A stretch of DNA of 64,000 bases from assembly GCF_933775445.1 (NCBI RefSeq), contig NC_065873.1, positions 62,001-126,000 of the forward strand, given 5' to 3'. This stretch comes from Argentina anserina. Its lineage: Eukaryota; Streptophyta; Magnoliopsida; Rosales; Rosaceae. Numbering within the stretch: position 1 is the stretch's first letter; each line of letters starts with the position of its first letter. The position numbers and the translations under genes are program-made. Positions 38,701 to 51,200 of the stretch are shown one piece after another. A model generated the notes under the pieces. The model had not been told where the DNA came from, searched no databases, and saw only the letters and a program-made list of their open reading frames with translations.

Positions 38701-40929
38701 TGAAGACAATCCTTGTGCCAATATGATTTATCAACTACAAATTTATTGTGAAAGAGTTCTTATGTATCACTTCTAATAATATAGCGCATCTCATGAGTCG
38801 AAATAGTGTGAATTGTATTCTCTCACGATACTATGATTCGGAATAATGAATCGATGACTCGTGTAGGCTATTCTTTTGAGAAAAGAAGTTAAACAGATCA
38901 ATAAAATTCCTCCAAAGTAATGGAGATGCAATCTATGCGTTAACAAGTGCATAAGCCCCCTCTATGATCCTCATTGACTATGCTCAATCTCCAAGCCTAT
39001 TCTTTAGTAAAGTTTAGGAGTGTCATACACTCTCCTATGCTAAAGAGAATGAGACATGATGGAAGCCAAAATTGGTTTATCATGATTCACTTTGAGGATA
39101 AAATATATTGTGGCGATACATATATCATGGTTAAAATCAAACCATAACACTTAGTTCTTATGGAGCACTCAAAACAATGACAAAAGTTGAAAAAGGCTAA
39201 AATTTCAGTATTTACATATTGCAGACTTGTCATTGTGAAGACCGGTTTACCTAGTTTTCGGTGGGCTATTGAGGTGCTACTTGCGGCCACTGATTCCAAA
39301 CATCCAAGGCTACATACTCACAAAAGTTGAGCATTTGGAGACCTGGAATATGGTGAACCGCTCGACACAATTGATCACTGACCTCTGGCGCGTATTTCGG
39401 CCGGTTCGATACTTTTCCGACCGGTTTCGGCAGTGAGACTATTGGCATTGAATTTATAACACCCATTTTTACTTGCTCTTAATATTTCATAGCATTCGGG
39501 GTCCGGAAAGTCAGTGAATCATTCAAGGAAGTGTAAAACAGAGGTTCGGTATTGGTTGTTGATGTGCCTAGGCTTCCAACGAACCAACAATTCTAACCAT
39601 AAGCTGCGGCTTGTAGTGTGTCTTGTTTTACGGTATCCATCTATATCACCATCATTGACGTTACAGTTATAACGATTCGCATGTTAGTGTTCCAAGTCTA
39701 ACAATATGCATGTTTGTTGACGGATTATGTTAACGGTTTATCGTCCATATATTTTATGTGCCAAATTGCACCTTCACAAGCGCATAATGATGGGTTATTT
39801 GATGTTGAATTTTGTCTTTGAATAAGACATGAACTTCCATCTATGTCCGCTTATAAAGACCTTAACATGCGATCTTATTTAGTCACTTTTGATGAGCCAG
39901 TCTCCCCGTCGTTAGGGGGAGAGAAGAACAACTTTTTTCCAATTCAACGACTTGGTTTTGTCGTTGTTTGTCCCACTGTGCCTCATCATGTTCCTAATAG
40001 TCCTATAAATGGAAGTGATGAGATCAGATACACATGCGGGAACTATGCCTGTAAGGATTGATGTCCGACAAATGGACATGTAGTCACTCTTTATTGGTGA
40101 CATGGTGAGTCCACAAATGTGGTAGATGGTGTCACTAGGCCGTGGTTCTCACGAAAGTGTAAAGAGACCATTTGGTTCGATTACTTGCTGATTGTGAGTT
40201 ATGGCACAACTTGATCTATGATCAATGATACTCACTCGTCTATTTTCTTGGATGATGGTTATCATTGGAGGACGCCTCAATGTCAATACCAATCCAAAGA
40301 GAGATCTCGAAGAATGACGACGTTGAATGAGTTTGATGTCGAACCATACATACTCTGTTAAAGTAAAATTCTAACATTGTAGATTGACCTACATGGAAAG
40401 TGCTATCCAGCTAGAATTGATGATGATGATTGACTCATGTCGCCGCCACAACCTCTTGGAAAGCCGTATGATCAAATTTTAACAAAGAGATAGGTCGTTG
40501 GTCAGGTAATGTCAACACCGCACATGTAAATCTTATCGGTTATATCTTTGTTAGGCGTAGTGAGAAAGAGAAGAGTTTAGACTCACCTTATGATGCAAAC
40601 TCTCTGAAAAAACGCGCTGGAATCTAATATGATATGGTTTGTTTTCATAATACCTTGTTAGTTAGGTGGTTTCCAAAACAACTGAATTTACAGCTTGTGG
40701 TCACATATCATCTCGTTGGGACTTAGTTAAGAGATGTAGATAAAGATCCTGAATGGATTAGTTTTAACATAATTCAAATGCCTCCAGACCACGGAGTGCG
40801 TTAACTTGATAAAAGTAGGGATATTAAAATGAAGTATGAAGGACTCTTAATGAACTAAGAGCCAAGTGCTGCAATTCTGAAGCTCCTTGCTTAAAACTCA
40901 GGGGTCACCACCTTGACCATCCAATCAAG

Positions 40930-41145
40930 TCTATTAAATTGGATAATGCAGGAGAATTTACTTTGAAGAATTTTTATTGCATAGCCGGGTTTATATGTTG
41001 AACATCCCGTAACCCCATGTTCATTATGCAGAATGGATGATTAGGAGTGACAATTAAGCGGTTATAGCTTATAGCTAGGGTCCTCGTTACACATAAGTAA
41101 TTTACTCATAATTATCTGGGGATATGCAATATTGCATGCAGCTGT
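40930..41145 (+). pseudogene. Copia integrase remnant
   Basis: Reading the plus strand with small shifts gives SIKLDNAGEFTL at about 40935-40970, matching the conserved copia integrase stretch around the second catalytic Asp. VEHPVTPC near 41000 and a decayed version of the WGYAVLHAA region near 41115-41145 follow. Stops and frameshifts separate them. The family link is firm for the first phrase and weaker for the others. Confidence 0.65.
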
Positions 41146-42301
41146 ATTTAGAATGAAATGATCTTGAGAATACTAGGTCTCGAAAGTGATGATCATTATT
41201 GATTATGTTATTCATTGGTTGGTTAAAGGCAGTAAAGACGTTAAACCAATGCCTACAAGTATTTCATGAATCAGTCAAAGTCAGGAGAAGACGTGTTTCC
41301 ACCGTTAGAGCGATGATAAGTCTTAGGAGATGAAACTCTCCATTTAAGTACAATATGTGTATGCATGTACTTGTTGTAATATATTTGACTCGACATCTCA
41401 TTCGGTTTAAACTTGTAAGACCAAAATGATGGTTGAGTGCGCCCACAGATATGTCAATGCTTGATCACATCACGTTATGACATCAAATCCTATATCCCAA
41501 CACAAAAGACACTTTAATGAAGCGATGTCAGAATCTATCCAGATTCGTAGGTCAACTTCCACGGGACCTATATGACAGCTCACTTGTTGAAAATGGTGAA
41601 TTTAGTACCATTGGAAATCGCTATGTGTGTAATTTCCAGGGACACCAACCATTTAACCATATCTATTATATTGAGTGAGTTATAGCTGTTTCAGTAGAAT
41701 AGGACGAATCTGTCCCGGAACTTGCAGCTGAGTCAACTTTGATAGAGCTTTGTGATCAGCTCAAAACTAACTAGGTTGTGAACTACATATCAATGGAAAA
41801 CGACGGGTGTCTACTTTCCATAAATATTTACGGTTCATCTATACTTATTGTATAGAAGAAGTTATGACTGTTTAAGTGCGTGAATGTCATACCACGTGTA
41901 AATCTGATTTTCATTGCAAACTCTTGTTTTGAGTTGTTATGCAATTCTCTTTCTTTTGATCCATGTACGGATAAGTGTACATGTTTGATTTAAGAATGTT
42001 TTGTGAGATTTTATATTCAAGTCATTGACCCATTGCTACTTTTGAAGAATGTGAAGAGCGTTCGTATACGGTATCTATCTAAACTCCGAGATTGAGTTAC
42101 CGATCATATGGAGTTATTTTGCAGACTTCAAGAGGAGTCTATACCACATGTTATCTTCAACTGCAGTTAGTGCCTTGTGCTATTTTTCCCTTCCACCAAG
42201 CTTTTTATTTTACCCAAGAGGTTTTTGTTTTGCTTGGCAAGGTTTTTACCGAGGCAATGGTTATGCACCATGACACATTAGGATCGCGATACAAGGGGGA
42301 G

Positions 42302-42499
42302 TGTTGTAGGAGAATTATTCTCCGTAATCTTCCGGTGTATCTTATCCTAATTAGTATATGTTAGTCTAAATAAAGAAGGATATATAATCATTTATTCAAC
42401 GGGATACTCATTGTAATGCCTATATATAAGGCCTCATTATCAATGAATAAAGATGATGTTTTTTTTCTATTTTGATGCGTATTACATTCTTCTGTAACA
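42302..42499 (+). repeat. Copia 3' LTR
   Basis: 198 bp from TGTTGTAGGAG to CTGTAACA. It contains the TATA-like CTATATATAAGG and the following AATGAATAAAGATGATG. It aligns along its length with the split 5' LTR, with about one difference in ten by eye, again pointing to an old insertion. Confidence 0.8.
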
Positions 42500-42707
42500 C
42501 TTTGCAATTTATTAGGATTTTTCGAAACTAAACAATGTCTACTATCCAATCATGGTAAGGAACTAGTTGGAGATGTTAAGCAGATACGAAATACTATGTC
42601 TAGTCAAGAGTGTCATATTTGTTTTTTGAAAGAATAATGAAATATATTCTATCCCTTTGGGATTGTAGATATTCATTCCATTTTGGATTAGATATTACTG
42701 GTTTAGG

Positions 42708-43067
42708 GAGAAAATTCCAGTGCTACCATAGCACCACGTGGAAGTGTCTAGTGGTCTACTCTTATAATCATAATTTGACATGCAAGATTTAATTAAAAAA
42801 ATATTTAAACTATTTTGTCAAATACTATTTTAGGTTTCTTTCTACAACCCTATGCCCTACACTATAATACGGTAATATCCTAAACTCTAAATCCTAAACC
42901 CTAAATTCTAGTTCAAAATCATCAATACCCATAAAAGTCACTTCATAAATAATAAAATATATTAAATTATAATTTTGGTGTAATAAATCCACTTGTCGAA
43001 ATATAGCAGGTAAATAAGACCAATAGGCATTGCCACGTGGTACCACGGTAGCATATAAAAATTTCTC
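42708..43067. mobile_element. Mutator-type MITE, copy A
   Basis: The ends are GAGAAAATTCCAGTGCTACC and, from the right, GAGAAATTTTTATATGCTACC, continuing into GTGG..CAATGCC inside. The flanking 9-mers TGGTTTAGG (42699-42707) and TTGTTTAGG (43068-43076) differ at one base. GA-starting inverted repeats of 30-40 bp with 9-bp duplications indicate the Mutator superfamily. It is 360 bp and non-coding, with a degenerate CCCTAAA-like tract near 42850-42910. Confidence 0.78.
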
Positions 43068-43213
43068 TTGTTTAGGATCAACACAAGATTAAGTCTTGAC
43101 ATTGTTCCTAGTATTTATCCGCTTTTATTTACATAAACATATGTTTTATCAAATCGACTAAAATTTTGTATAGATTTATACTTAAACACTTAATGGGAAA
43201 GATGTGAAAATGT

Positions 43214-43636
43214 GAGAAATTTTTCAATGCTACCGTAGCACCACGTGGCAATGCCTAGTGGTTTATCATTCCAATCACAATTTGACATGCAATATTTAAT
43301 TATAAAAATTATATTTAAGCTATTTTTTCAAAGACTATTTTGGGTTTCTTTCTAAATCCCTACACCCTACACTCTAATACCCTAAACCCTAAAACCCTAC
43401 ATCATATACTCTAATACCCTAAACCCTAAACCCTAAACCCTAAACCCTAAACTCTAAACTCTAAACCCGAAATCCTAGTTCAAAATCATCAATATCCATG
43501 AAAGATCATTTCACAAATAATAAAAGTATATTAAATCATAATTTTGGTGTAATAAATCCACGTGTGGAAATCTAATAGATAAAGAATACAACTATGCATT
43601 GTCACATGGTATTACGGTAGCTTATAAAAATTTCTC
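43214..43636. mobile_element. Mutator-type MITE, copy B
   Basis: Same family and orientation as copy A, 147 bp downstream. The ends are GAGAAATTTTTCAATGCTACC and, from the right, GAGAAATTTTTATAAGCTACC. Flanks are GTGAAAATGT (43204-43213) and GTAAAAATGT (43637-43646), one mismatch in ten. At 423 bp it is longer than copy A, mainly because its internal telomere-like tract has expanded. Confidence 0.78.
43417..43451 (+). repeat. Interstitial telomere-like repeat, five perfect CCCTAAA units
   Basis: Five consecutive CCCTAAA heptamers, the plant telomere unit, lie inside Mutator MITE copy B. They are flanked by degenerate units (CTCTAAA, CCCTAAAA) from about 43365 to 43470. Copy A has only degenerate units at the matching position. 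The tract belongs to the MITE rather than to a former chromosome end. Confidence 0.9.
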
Positions 43637-43646
43637 GTAAAAATGT

Positions 43647-44747
43647 GACTAGAAAGTGAGTCAAATAAAAAATTATGCACTTTAATTTCAAAGTGGAGTT
43701 CCGATCAAGATATAAACTATGTCTCGGTGTGTTACACAAGCTAATATGTGCATACACAAGCCCTCCAACTTTGCATATTGGCTCTTGGACTCAACAATTT
43801 TTTTTTAATTCCATATTTTCAGCTTTATGTTTTCGACAATTTGTGTTTGGGTTATAAACTTATAATAGAGGTTTTAATTTTTTTCCTCAAGATAAACCCA
43901 TAAAGATGAGGCCGTCTCCGACTCTTTCGTTGTGACCTTGGAGAACAAAACCTAGGGTTTCAATAAGCGACTGTGTTACTCTCTCGAGCGGGACATCAAT
44001 CGTGGTGCCTAGACGGCGATGCAGGGCCGTGTCGCTTGTGGTTGACGATGGGAGGTTGGCTCGATGGGATATGTGGTATATGGGCAATGGATTTAGGACA
44101 TCCTCTTCGAATGTTCAATGTTTTGATGGTGGTGTTGTGCTTCTGATGGTCGGCGGGGCCGAGCTTTCGAAGACAACCTCGAAGACCCTACTTGGTCGTT
44201 AGGTCTGGAGCAAGATGGAGGCGCTGTCCTCCAAGTTTCTGGTTTTGCTTCGATGGTTGGCGGGTGCCCTGGTTGGTGACTTCGGTCTACACTAGGTGGA
44301 GATGGGCCAAGGCTTGGGCTTTCAAGCCTGGATTAGGGATGCACGTGTCTGATGATGTTGATGAATTGGATGCAGGGTCGCCAGTACTTGCTCCAACAAA
44401 AAAGGAAGAAGATGATCCTGGAGAGGGGTGATCGGATGCCTATCGAAGTTCCAAAACCCTACATTGGCAAGTTAGGCACTCGATGCATGATCTGAAAGGT
44501 ACACATTAGGTCGCAAGCCTGATGATTTATGTGTCGAGTCCTTTCTTGCGAGTGTAGATTAGTGCTTTTTAGTTTTCATTTTGGATTTTCTTTTGGATTT
44601 TAGTTGGTTGTTTTCCCTTCCTAGTTGTAGAAATAATGAGTTTGTTCTATTACACTGTAGTGGAGCTTGCTCCTGCCTGACCTAGCAATAGTTGGTCATT
44701 ATTGGCTTGATGCCTAATGAAATTATTCATTTTTCTAGAAAAAGATA
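43647..44747. other. Unclassified, possibly retroposon-derived
   Basis: 43880-44430 is GC-richer, with overlapping short open frames on both strands but no domain I recognise. 44440-44745 resembles an untranslated retroposon tail: TTGATGCCTAATGAAATTATT followed by TTTTTCTAGAAAAAGA. No target duplication was found. Confidence 0.3.
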
Positions 44748-44987
44748 GGCAAAATGTCAATTTGCATCCCAAATTTGGCCATAATTGTCAGTTTGCACCC
44801 CGAACTTGTAATTGAGTCAATTTACCTCCTAAACTTGGTAAAAATTGTCAATTAGCACATCCTCCGTTAAATTTAACGTTTCTTATCGAATTTTACTAAG
44901 TTTAAGATGTATATTAACTCAATTACAAGTATATGGTGTAAATTGACAATTTCAGCCAAATTTATGGTATAGTTTAACAATTTTGCC
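44748..44987. mobile_element. Near-palindromic MITE, 240 bp
   Basis: The left half begins GGCAAAATGTCAATTTGCA. The reverse complement of the right half begins GGCAAAATTGTTAAACTATAC. The match continues through AAATTTGGC, ATTGTCA, ACTTGTAATTGAGT and CGTTAAATTTAACG to the centre near 44870. The whole element is therefore one imperfect hairpin. It is non-coding. Target duplications are unclear because both flanks are A-rich. Confidence 0.7.
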
Positions 44988-45101
44988 AAAAATAATAATA
45001 ATTGAGGTTTTATTTGTTAATTGAAAATTTTAGAGTTTAGCCTCTAATTATATCTAGCATTACTTCTCTCTAACATTACTTCGCCCCCTGGTGCAAGCTT
45101 T

Positions 45102-45178
45102 ATTTATAAATGAAAATAACCATGGACACAGAGATGAGCCTACCAGTGCGCGTTCCGAACCCCTTTCAGCAAAGAAAG
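45102..45178 (+). mobile_element. LINE 3'-end scrap
   Basis: ATTTATAAATGAAAATAACC followed by GAGATGAGCCTACCAGTGCG and TTCCGAACCCCTTTCAGCAAAG parallels the 3' tail of the LINE at 33320-33390 (GGGGATGAGCCTCCCAGT...TTCCAAACCCCCC). Only about 75 bp remain. It lies 97 bp beyond the cupin stop codon. Confidence 0.55.
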
Positions 45179-45274
45179 GATTCATCAACAAAGACTGCAA
45201 AAGTTTTATCTATAGCTAGGTTGGAGTGAAATACACAGCTAATGAGATGGTCGATCGGTCTAACCTCACTCGAT

Positions 45275-48200
45275 CTAGCCGAACTTATAGTGCTTGTCCA
45301 CACCCACCGACACATCCCATGTGCAACTCATTCCTTTAGGAAATTCAACCAAGTCACCAGGACCAATCTCAACCGACTCTTTTGATCCAGCAGGTGTAAC
45401 CTTCACTTTTCCTTCCAGCAGATAGCACGTCTCTTTGTCACTGTACGTCCATGGAAACTTGCTTGGAGGGCAACTCCACCTGTAAAGATAAACCCCACTA
45501 TCATTACTATGCAGAATTTATATTTGACAATTTAAAATCGAAGATTATAAAAATTCCGAATCGAAGATGAGAAATACTTCAGCTTTCTGCGTCCAGGCCT
45601 TACGCTTAATGTCTTCATATTACAGTAATAATACATTCAAAATGTGATGGTGCAGTGGTGGTGCAGTTTGATAAATCGATTTAGAATTACTTGAACCATA
45701 AATCGATTTAGAATTACTTGAACCAAGTTTGTGTAGAACTTGTAGTCGTTTGGAATAATAAGATCCATATACAACCATATATACAAGGGAGATTCTATTT
45801 GCACCTCCCAAAATGACTAATTGTACCTCTATTTTTTATTACACCTCTAAAATGACTAAAATGTCTCCATTGTTTATCAAAATTTACATGTGAGTTGAAA
45901 ATTCAAAAAAAAAAATGAAGGTACGCTAGGTTTTTTTTTAAGGTGCAAATAGAATCCATCTATATACAATAACGTAAAATATCAAATAAAAAAACAAAAC
46001 AAAGGGTAAACAACCACTCATGAGCAGAGGTAGATCCAAGAACTACATTTAGTCTAGGCTAGTTTTGTACCCTATATGCAATCAATTTCGTCAATATAGT
46101 TTCAGAATTTTTTTTCTTTAGTTAAAATAGTATTTCAATACATTCATCTTAATAAACTCAATTTTAGGGAAAAAATTCAGAATAAAAATAAGAAGAAAAG
46201 TAATAATATCAATAGAAAAAAAGGTTCTCTCACAAGAAAAACTAGAAAACAAGAGATATTTTATGAAAAAAAGAGAGAGAAAAGAAAAAAGAACGAAGAA
46301 ACTGTAAAAGGTTGAAAAAAGAACGAAGAAACTGTAAAAAGGTTGAAAAAATAGGTTCGAACCCTGGATAGTCTGCCTCCCATGTCAATTATATGTAGAG
46401 AAACAACCAACTGAACTCCACGAGATTTATTGACCAAAAAAAAAACTCCACGAGATTTTAGTACTCCTCGAGCAAAAAGTTCTATGTACTGGAAAAACTG
46501 TCTGGGCTGCCGCCCATACCGCCCTTCAAACAGGTCCACCGCTGCTCATGAGGCAACAACCCGATATCACACTAACCACAAACTGAATGAAACTGACCAC
46601 CCCACTAGCTGAACATATGCCTTGCTTGCCCTATATAAACTGAACACTAGTTGAGGACTTAAGATCTGCCACTCACAGTCTCATGCTAGGTTGCACGGAC
46701 ACGCCATTGCAGTGGCGTATCGCGTGTCCGACACAGACACGCCCCAATACGCGCCGGACACGCGTGTCTGCAATCGGACACGCGAATTGACTTTGAACAC
46801 GGCCAGGACACGCGGATACACACCAACTCATAATAAAAGTGAAAGTGCTTATGGTGAGAATCGAACCTTGGTCATCTAAGGCACTCAACAACTCCTCAAC
46901 CATTCTAAGAGATTCCGTTTTTTTAATATTTATGCACATTTTAATATATATATATATATATAAGGAGAGAAACTCGTGATAAAAATAAGAATACTTGTGA
47001 TGGGATTCGAACCTTGGTTATCCAAGGTACTTATCAAGTCCTTAGCCATTCTAACAAGTTATATTTTCATCATTTTAATGCACACTTTGACATATATATA
47101 CATCTAAAATTCTAAATACTTTCAAATTTATAAAATAAATTTTAAAATATATATATATATTAAAAATAATATTTAATTAACGTTTTCACCACGTTTCCGT
47201 GTCCAAAAACATTTATATATGCCGTGTCTACGTATTGAATCGTGTCCATGCTTCTTAGGTCCCATGATACTAAATCCAGCCACCTAAACCATAACCCCAA
47301 TTCCCCAAACTAAATGGGTTTGAGTTCTGATCATATAGGTTGGAGATGCAAAACTTATATTAATAGCACTAGATTTGGGTGTCGTAAAATTTAAGTTTGG
47401 GTTTGAGTTCTAGACCAAAGATTAGAGACACTAAGGGGTATTAAAACTCAACACGCAACATATGCTACTCTCTAAGTGAACTTAAAGCAGAAGATAAAAC
47501 GTGTCTCTTCTCTCTCTCTCTCTCTCGTTTTCTCTCAACGGGGAGGAGTTAGGGTTTTCTTTGTCGGCCACTCCGATAAAGATTACAGTTGGGTTCCTCT
47601 GTGGGTAGATCTGGGCTTCGTATGTGGGGGCTGATCTCCAAAGTGTGGCAAGGAGCTCTGGTGTTGGGGAATTGGTTGTGCATAATGGAGGATGTGTTGG
47701 GTGACATGGTAAGGCGTTTGGTTTTGTCAGAGGAGGAGGCGAAGGAGATTATTCTCTCTGATGATCCAGGGTCCTGGCGCCAGAGGAAATTCTTGATTGT
47801 TGGGCAGCTTCTAACGCATAAGAGGTACAATAAGGAGGCTCTAATGGCAACGATCAAGTCTCTTTGACGGCCAAAGAAGTTTGTGGCGGACAAACTTAGG
47901 GTCTCGGCGGTAGCGCTGGAGGGGAGTGATAGGATTGTCTTTTCTTTTTCTCATGAGTACGATCAGAATAGGGTGCTGCGGGGCTGCCCCTAGCATTTTG
48001 ATAAAATTTTGTTTGCGGTGGCGGCGAGTGATGGGTCCGACGATCTTCTTCGGATTTCTTTGAATATGCAATTTTTCTGGATACGTGCTTGGGGGATTCC
48101 TCCTCTGTTTATGGAAGCGGAGACAGGGAAGAGAATCGGTGAGTCGATTGGTCAGTTCTCGAGGATGGAGGAGACTAAAACGAGGATGTTTTTTGGATCA

Positions 48201-51200
48201 AATTTGAAGGTTCGGATTCGGTTGGATACAGACAAACCCCTCCAGCGTGTGGCTCACGTTCGTCTTCCGAGGAAGAGTCGGGGTTCGTGTTTTGATGTCG
48301 ACTATGTGGGCTTGCCAAGGTTCTGCGAGTTCTGTGGTATGCTCTGGCATGACTAGAATTCGTGTGTACGACATAAGTCGGGAGAGATTCAAGAAAAACA
48401 GTTTGATCTTCGTTTGTGTGCTGAGAAAAAAGATCTTTGGTTGGCGGCACAAAAGTATAAAGCTTGTCCAGGATCGTGGGTTTGGAATTTTGGGGAAGGT
48501 TAGTGGTGGGTGGAAGATGACTGCTCCGGAGCTTACTTTGTCGGGGTTTTCGAGGGATAGGGCGGAATGGGAGGCAGAGGGGACCGGAGTGGAGCCGGAG
48601 CAGGCTGGTGGGGATCTGATGCAGGTTGACCCAGAGGTGGCGGTAGAAGGCGGCGGAAAGAAACGGCGGGTCAACGGCTTGTGGAAGTCGGGTTTTCCGG
48701 ATTCGAATTTGGAGATTTCCTTCAATCTAGGAGTGGATCACAACTTGCGTGTTTTGAGGGCTACTCAGTTTGATCTGAATGAGGTTTCTTTAGAGAGCGA
48801 TTGTAGGGATGTTGTGGTTGTGAGCGAAAATCTGGGAATAGAGGGAACGAGTGCCCCATTGAATTCGCGTGGAACTGAAGCGGATGGGGCAATTTCAAAA
48901 ATTACTGAACTGGAGGTTGTGGTGAGGACACGCATGTGACTTATGGTGGCCCCATTCTAGTTGTTGGGCCCGTGGTGGAGGATGCAACACGTCTAAAAGA
49001 TGTGGGCTTTTCTGGACATGTAAGTGGGGACCAAAAGAAGGTGTGCAATTCTAAATATGTAAGTGGGGACCAGAAGGAGGTGGGTTTCTCTGAAAATGTA
49101 TGTGGGGACCAACAGCAGGCCGTGTTGAGTCCTTCTCATGCTAGGCCTAGCTCGGATAAAGTTAAGAAGGCAAAATGGGGTGTGAGGGTTGGTGGCAGTC
49201 TAAAGAAAGGTCGGACAAGTGTTGTTAAGCTGCCGGTAAAGGGTTCTAGTGCCACTGATCGTGTTTCTTCTCGCTTTTCCGTGATGGGTCCGGTTTCGAC
49301 CCATCACGAGCAATGAATGTGTTGTGTTAGAACTGCCAGGCGATTGGGAACTCTTGGATAGTGACTGGACTTAAAGGGATGGTATCCCTCACTCATCCCA
49401 AAATTATTTTTCTTTGTGAGACTTATTGTATAGCAGTTGAAATGGAAGATGTTAGAAGGGAGTTAGGGTGGAAAAATTCAATTACGGTGGATTGTCGTTT
49501 TATTACAAGGAAGAATGGTAAAGGAGTTAGTAGAGCAGGGGGGTTGTGTCTTCTTTGGGACGATGATGTGACGGTGAACCTTCAGTCTCAGTCGGAACAT
49601 CATATTGATGTGGTTATTGGAATGATGGGGGAGCCGGGTTGTTGGCGTTTCACAGGATTGTATGGCTTTTCTAAGCCCGAGCAGCATGTTCAAACGTGGA
49701 ACTTGCTTCGTCAATTAAGTCTTCAAGGCAATTTGCCTTGGGTGGTTGGTGGAGATTATAATGAAATATGTGAGTTGATTGACAAACAAGGTGGTGTTCG
49801 TCGAAAGGATCACTTTATGAATGACATGCATGCTGCCCTTGACTTTTGTGAGTTGTTTGATATTAAGTTTGTGGGTGCTCGGTTTACGTGGAGTGGTATT
49901 AAGGGCGGAGAGGAAGTCAAGATTCGTCTGGATAGGTTTACTTCGTCTCTCTCTTGGAGAGATTTGCTCCCTGCTTCAAGAGTGAGACATTTAAATCCAA
50001 GTGCATCTGATCATGTCCACATCTTACTTGAGGTGACAAAGGTGCGCAGACCGAGAAGGAAGAGAAAGAAACGTTTTAAGTTTGAGGAGTTTTGGCTTTT
50101 GGAGGAAAAATGTAAGTTATTGGTCAAAGAGAGTTGGGAGAGTATTGTAGGGAGTGGGTCCCTATGTCTTTTCTCACAAAAATTGAAACGGACCAGAGAA
50201 GCTTTGGAGAAGTGGAGTGGGGACCAATTTGGTGGGTTGCGTGTTGAAATTGAGAGAGTGTCTGCCCAGTTGGCTATTTTCCTTGAGGAGTCGATTTCGG
50301 TAGAGGTACATGAGAGTAGGACCACTCTTAAGGCCAGATTGTATAACCTACTTCAAAAGGAACACGTCTTTTGGCGCCAGCGGGTGAAGGTTTTTTGGCT
50401 GAAGGATGGGGATTTTAATACGAAGTTTTTTCATCAGAAGACAAAGAACAGGAAGAAGAAAAATTCCATCTCGGGGTTGTTTAATAGTGCAGGGGTGTGG
50501 TGCAGAAGTATGGTCGAGATTGAAACTATTATCCTCAATTATTTCCAGGAACTTTTTACGTCCTCCAATCCTTCTAATTTTCAGAGCGTATTGGAGGGGG
50601 TGCAGCCTGTTATCTCGTCTTTGGAGAATGATATGTTGGTTCGGGAAGTTGATAAGGATGAGGTGTTTTTTGCGTTAAAGGGTATGCATCCTTCAAAGTC
50701 TCCAGGTCCTGATGGGTTTTCTCCTTGTTTTTATCAAGTTTTCTGGGAAGTTGTAGGTGATGATGTGGTGGGGGCAGTGAAGGATTTGTTTTTATCGGAG
50801 GATGCAGTGAGGAGTGTGAATAGAACCTTTGTGGCTTTGATTCCCAAGGTTGAGGTCCCAGAACACATGCAGCAGTTGAGGCCCATTTCCCTGTGCAATG
50901 TAATTTATAAAATCGGGTCAAAGGTGTTAGCTAACAGATTGTGTCCCTGCTTGATGGTATCATTAGTCCTTTTTAGAGTGCTTTTGTTCCTGGGCGTCTT
51001 ATTTTAGATAACTCTCTCATGGCTTTTGAGGTTTATCATTGCTTGAAGCGGCGAAGGAGTGGTAAAGTGGGTTTTGGTGCGTTGAAGCTGGACATGAGTA
51101 AGGCATATGACCGGGTTGAATGGCCTTTTTTGGAGGAGGTGATGCGTAGGTTAGGGTTTGAAGAGTGATGGATTAGTTGGATTATGAGTTGTGTCTTTAC

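Larger units (their letters stand above)
33401..42499 (+). mobile_element. Ty1/copia LTR retrotransposon, heavily decayed
   Basis: The 3' LTR is 42302-42499, starting TGTTGTAGGAG right after a purine tract (AAGGGGGAG) and ending TTCTGTAACA. The same sequence, without its first 16 bases or so, forms the 5' LTR at 33401-33504 and 35728-35807, split by a 2.2 kb insertion. After the 5' LTR, CGTTATCAACACG at 35808-35820 resembles the initiator-Met primer site of copia elements. The interior (35821-42301) has no long frame but keeps recognisable integrase phrases near 40935-41140. A peptide-like stretch near 42050-42190 may be the decayed end of pol. The density of stops indicates an old insertion. 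The 5' terminus adjoins the poly(A) of the LINE fragment, so its outer target site is lost. Confidence 0.8.

Noticed and set aside
43365..43470. Fossil chromosome end or telomere fusion point
   Set aside because: The CCCTAAA tract lies inside a MITE with terminal repeats and target duplications, and the sister copy has a degenerate tract at the same place.
46851..47060. Genuine tRNA genes
   Set aside because: Only box-like segments match. No cloverleaf with acceptor stem and anticodon arm could be drawn, and unit 1 has a degraded B box.
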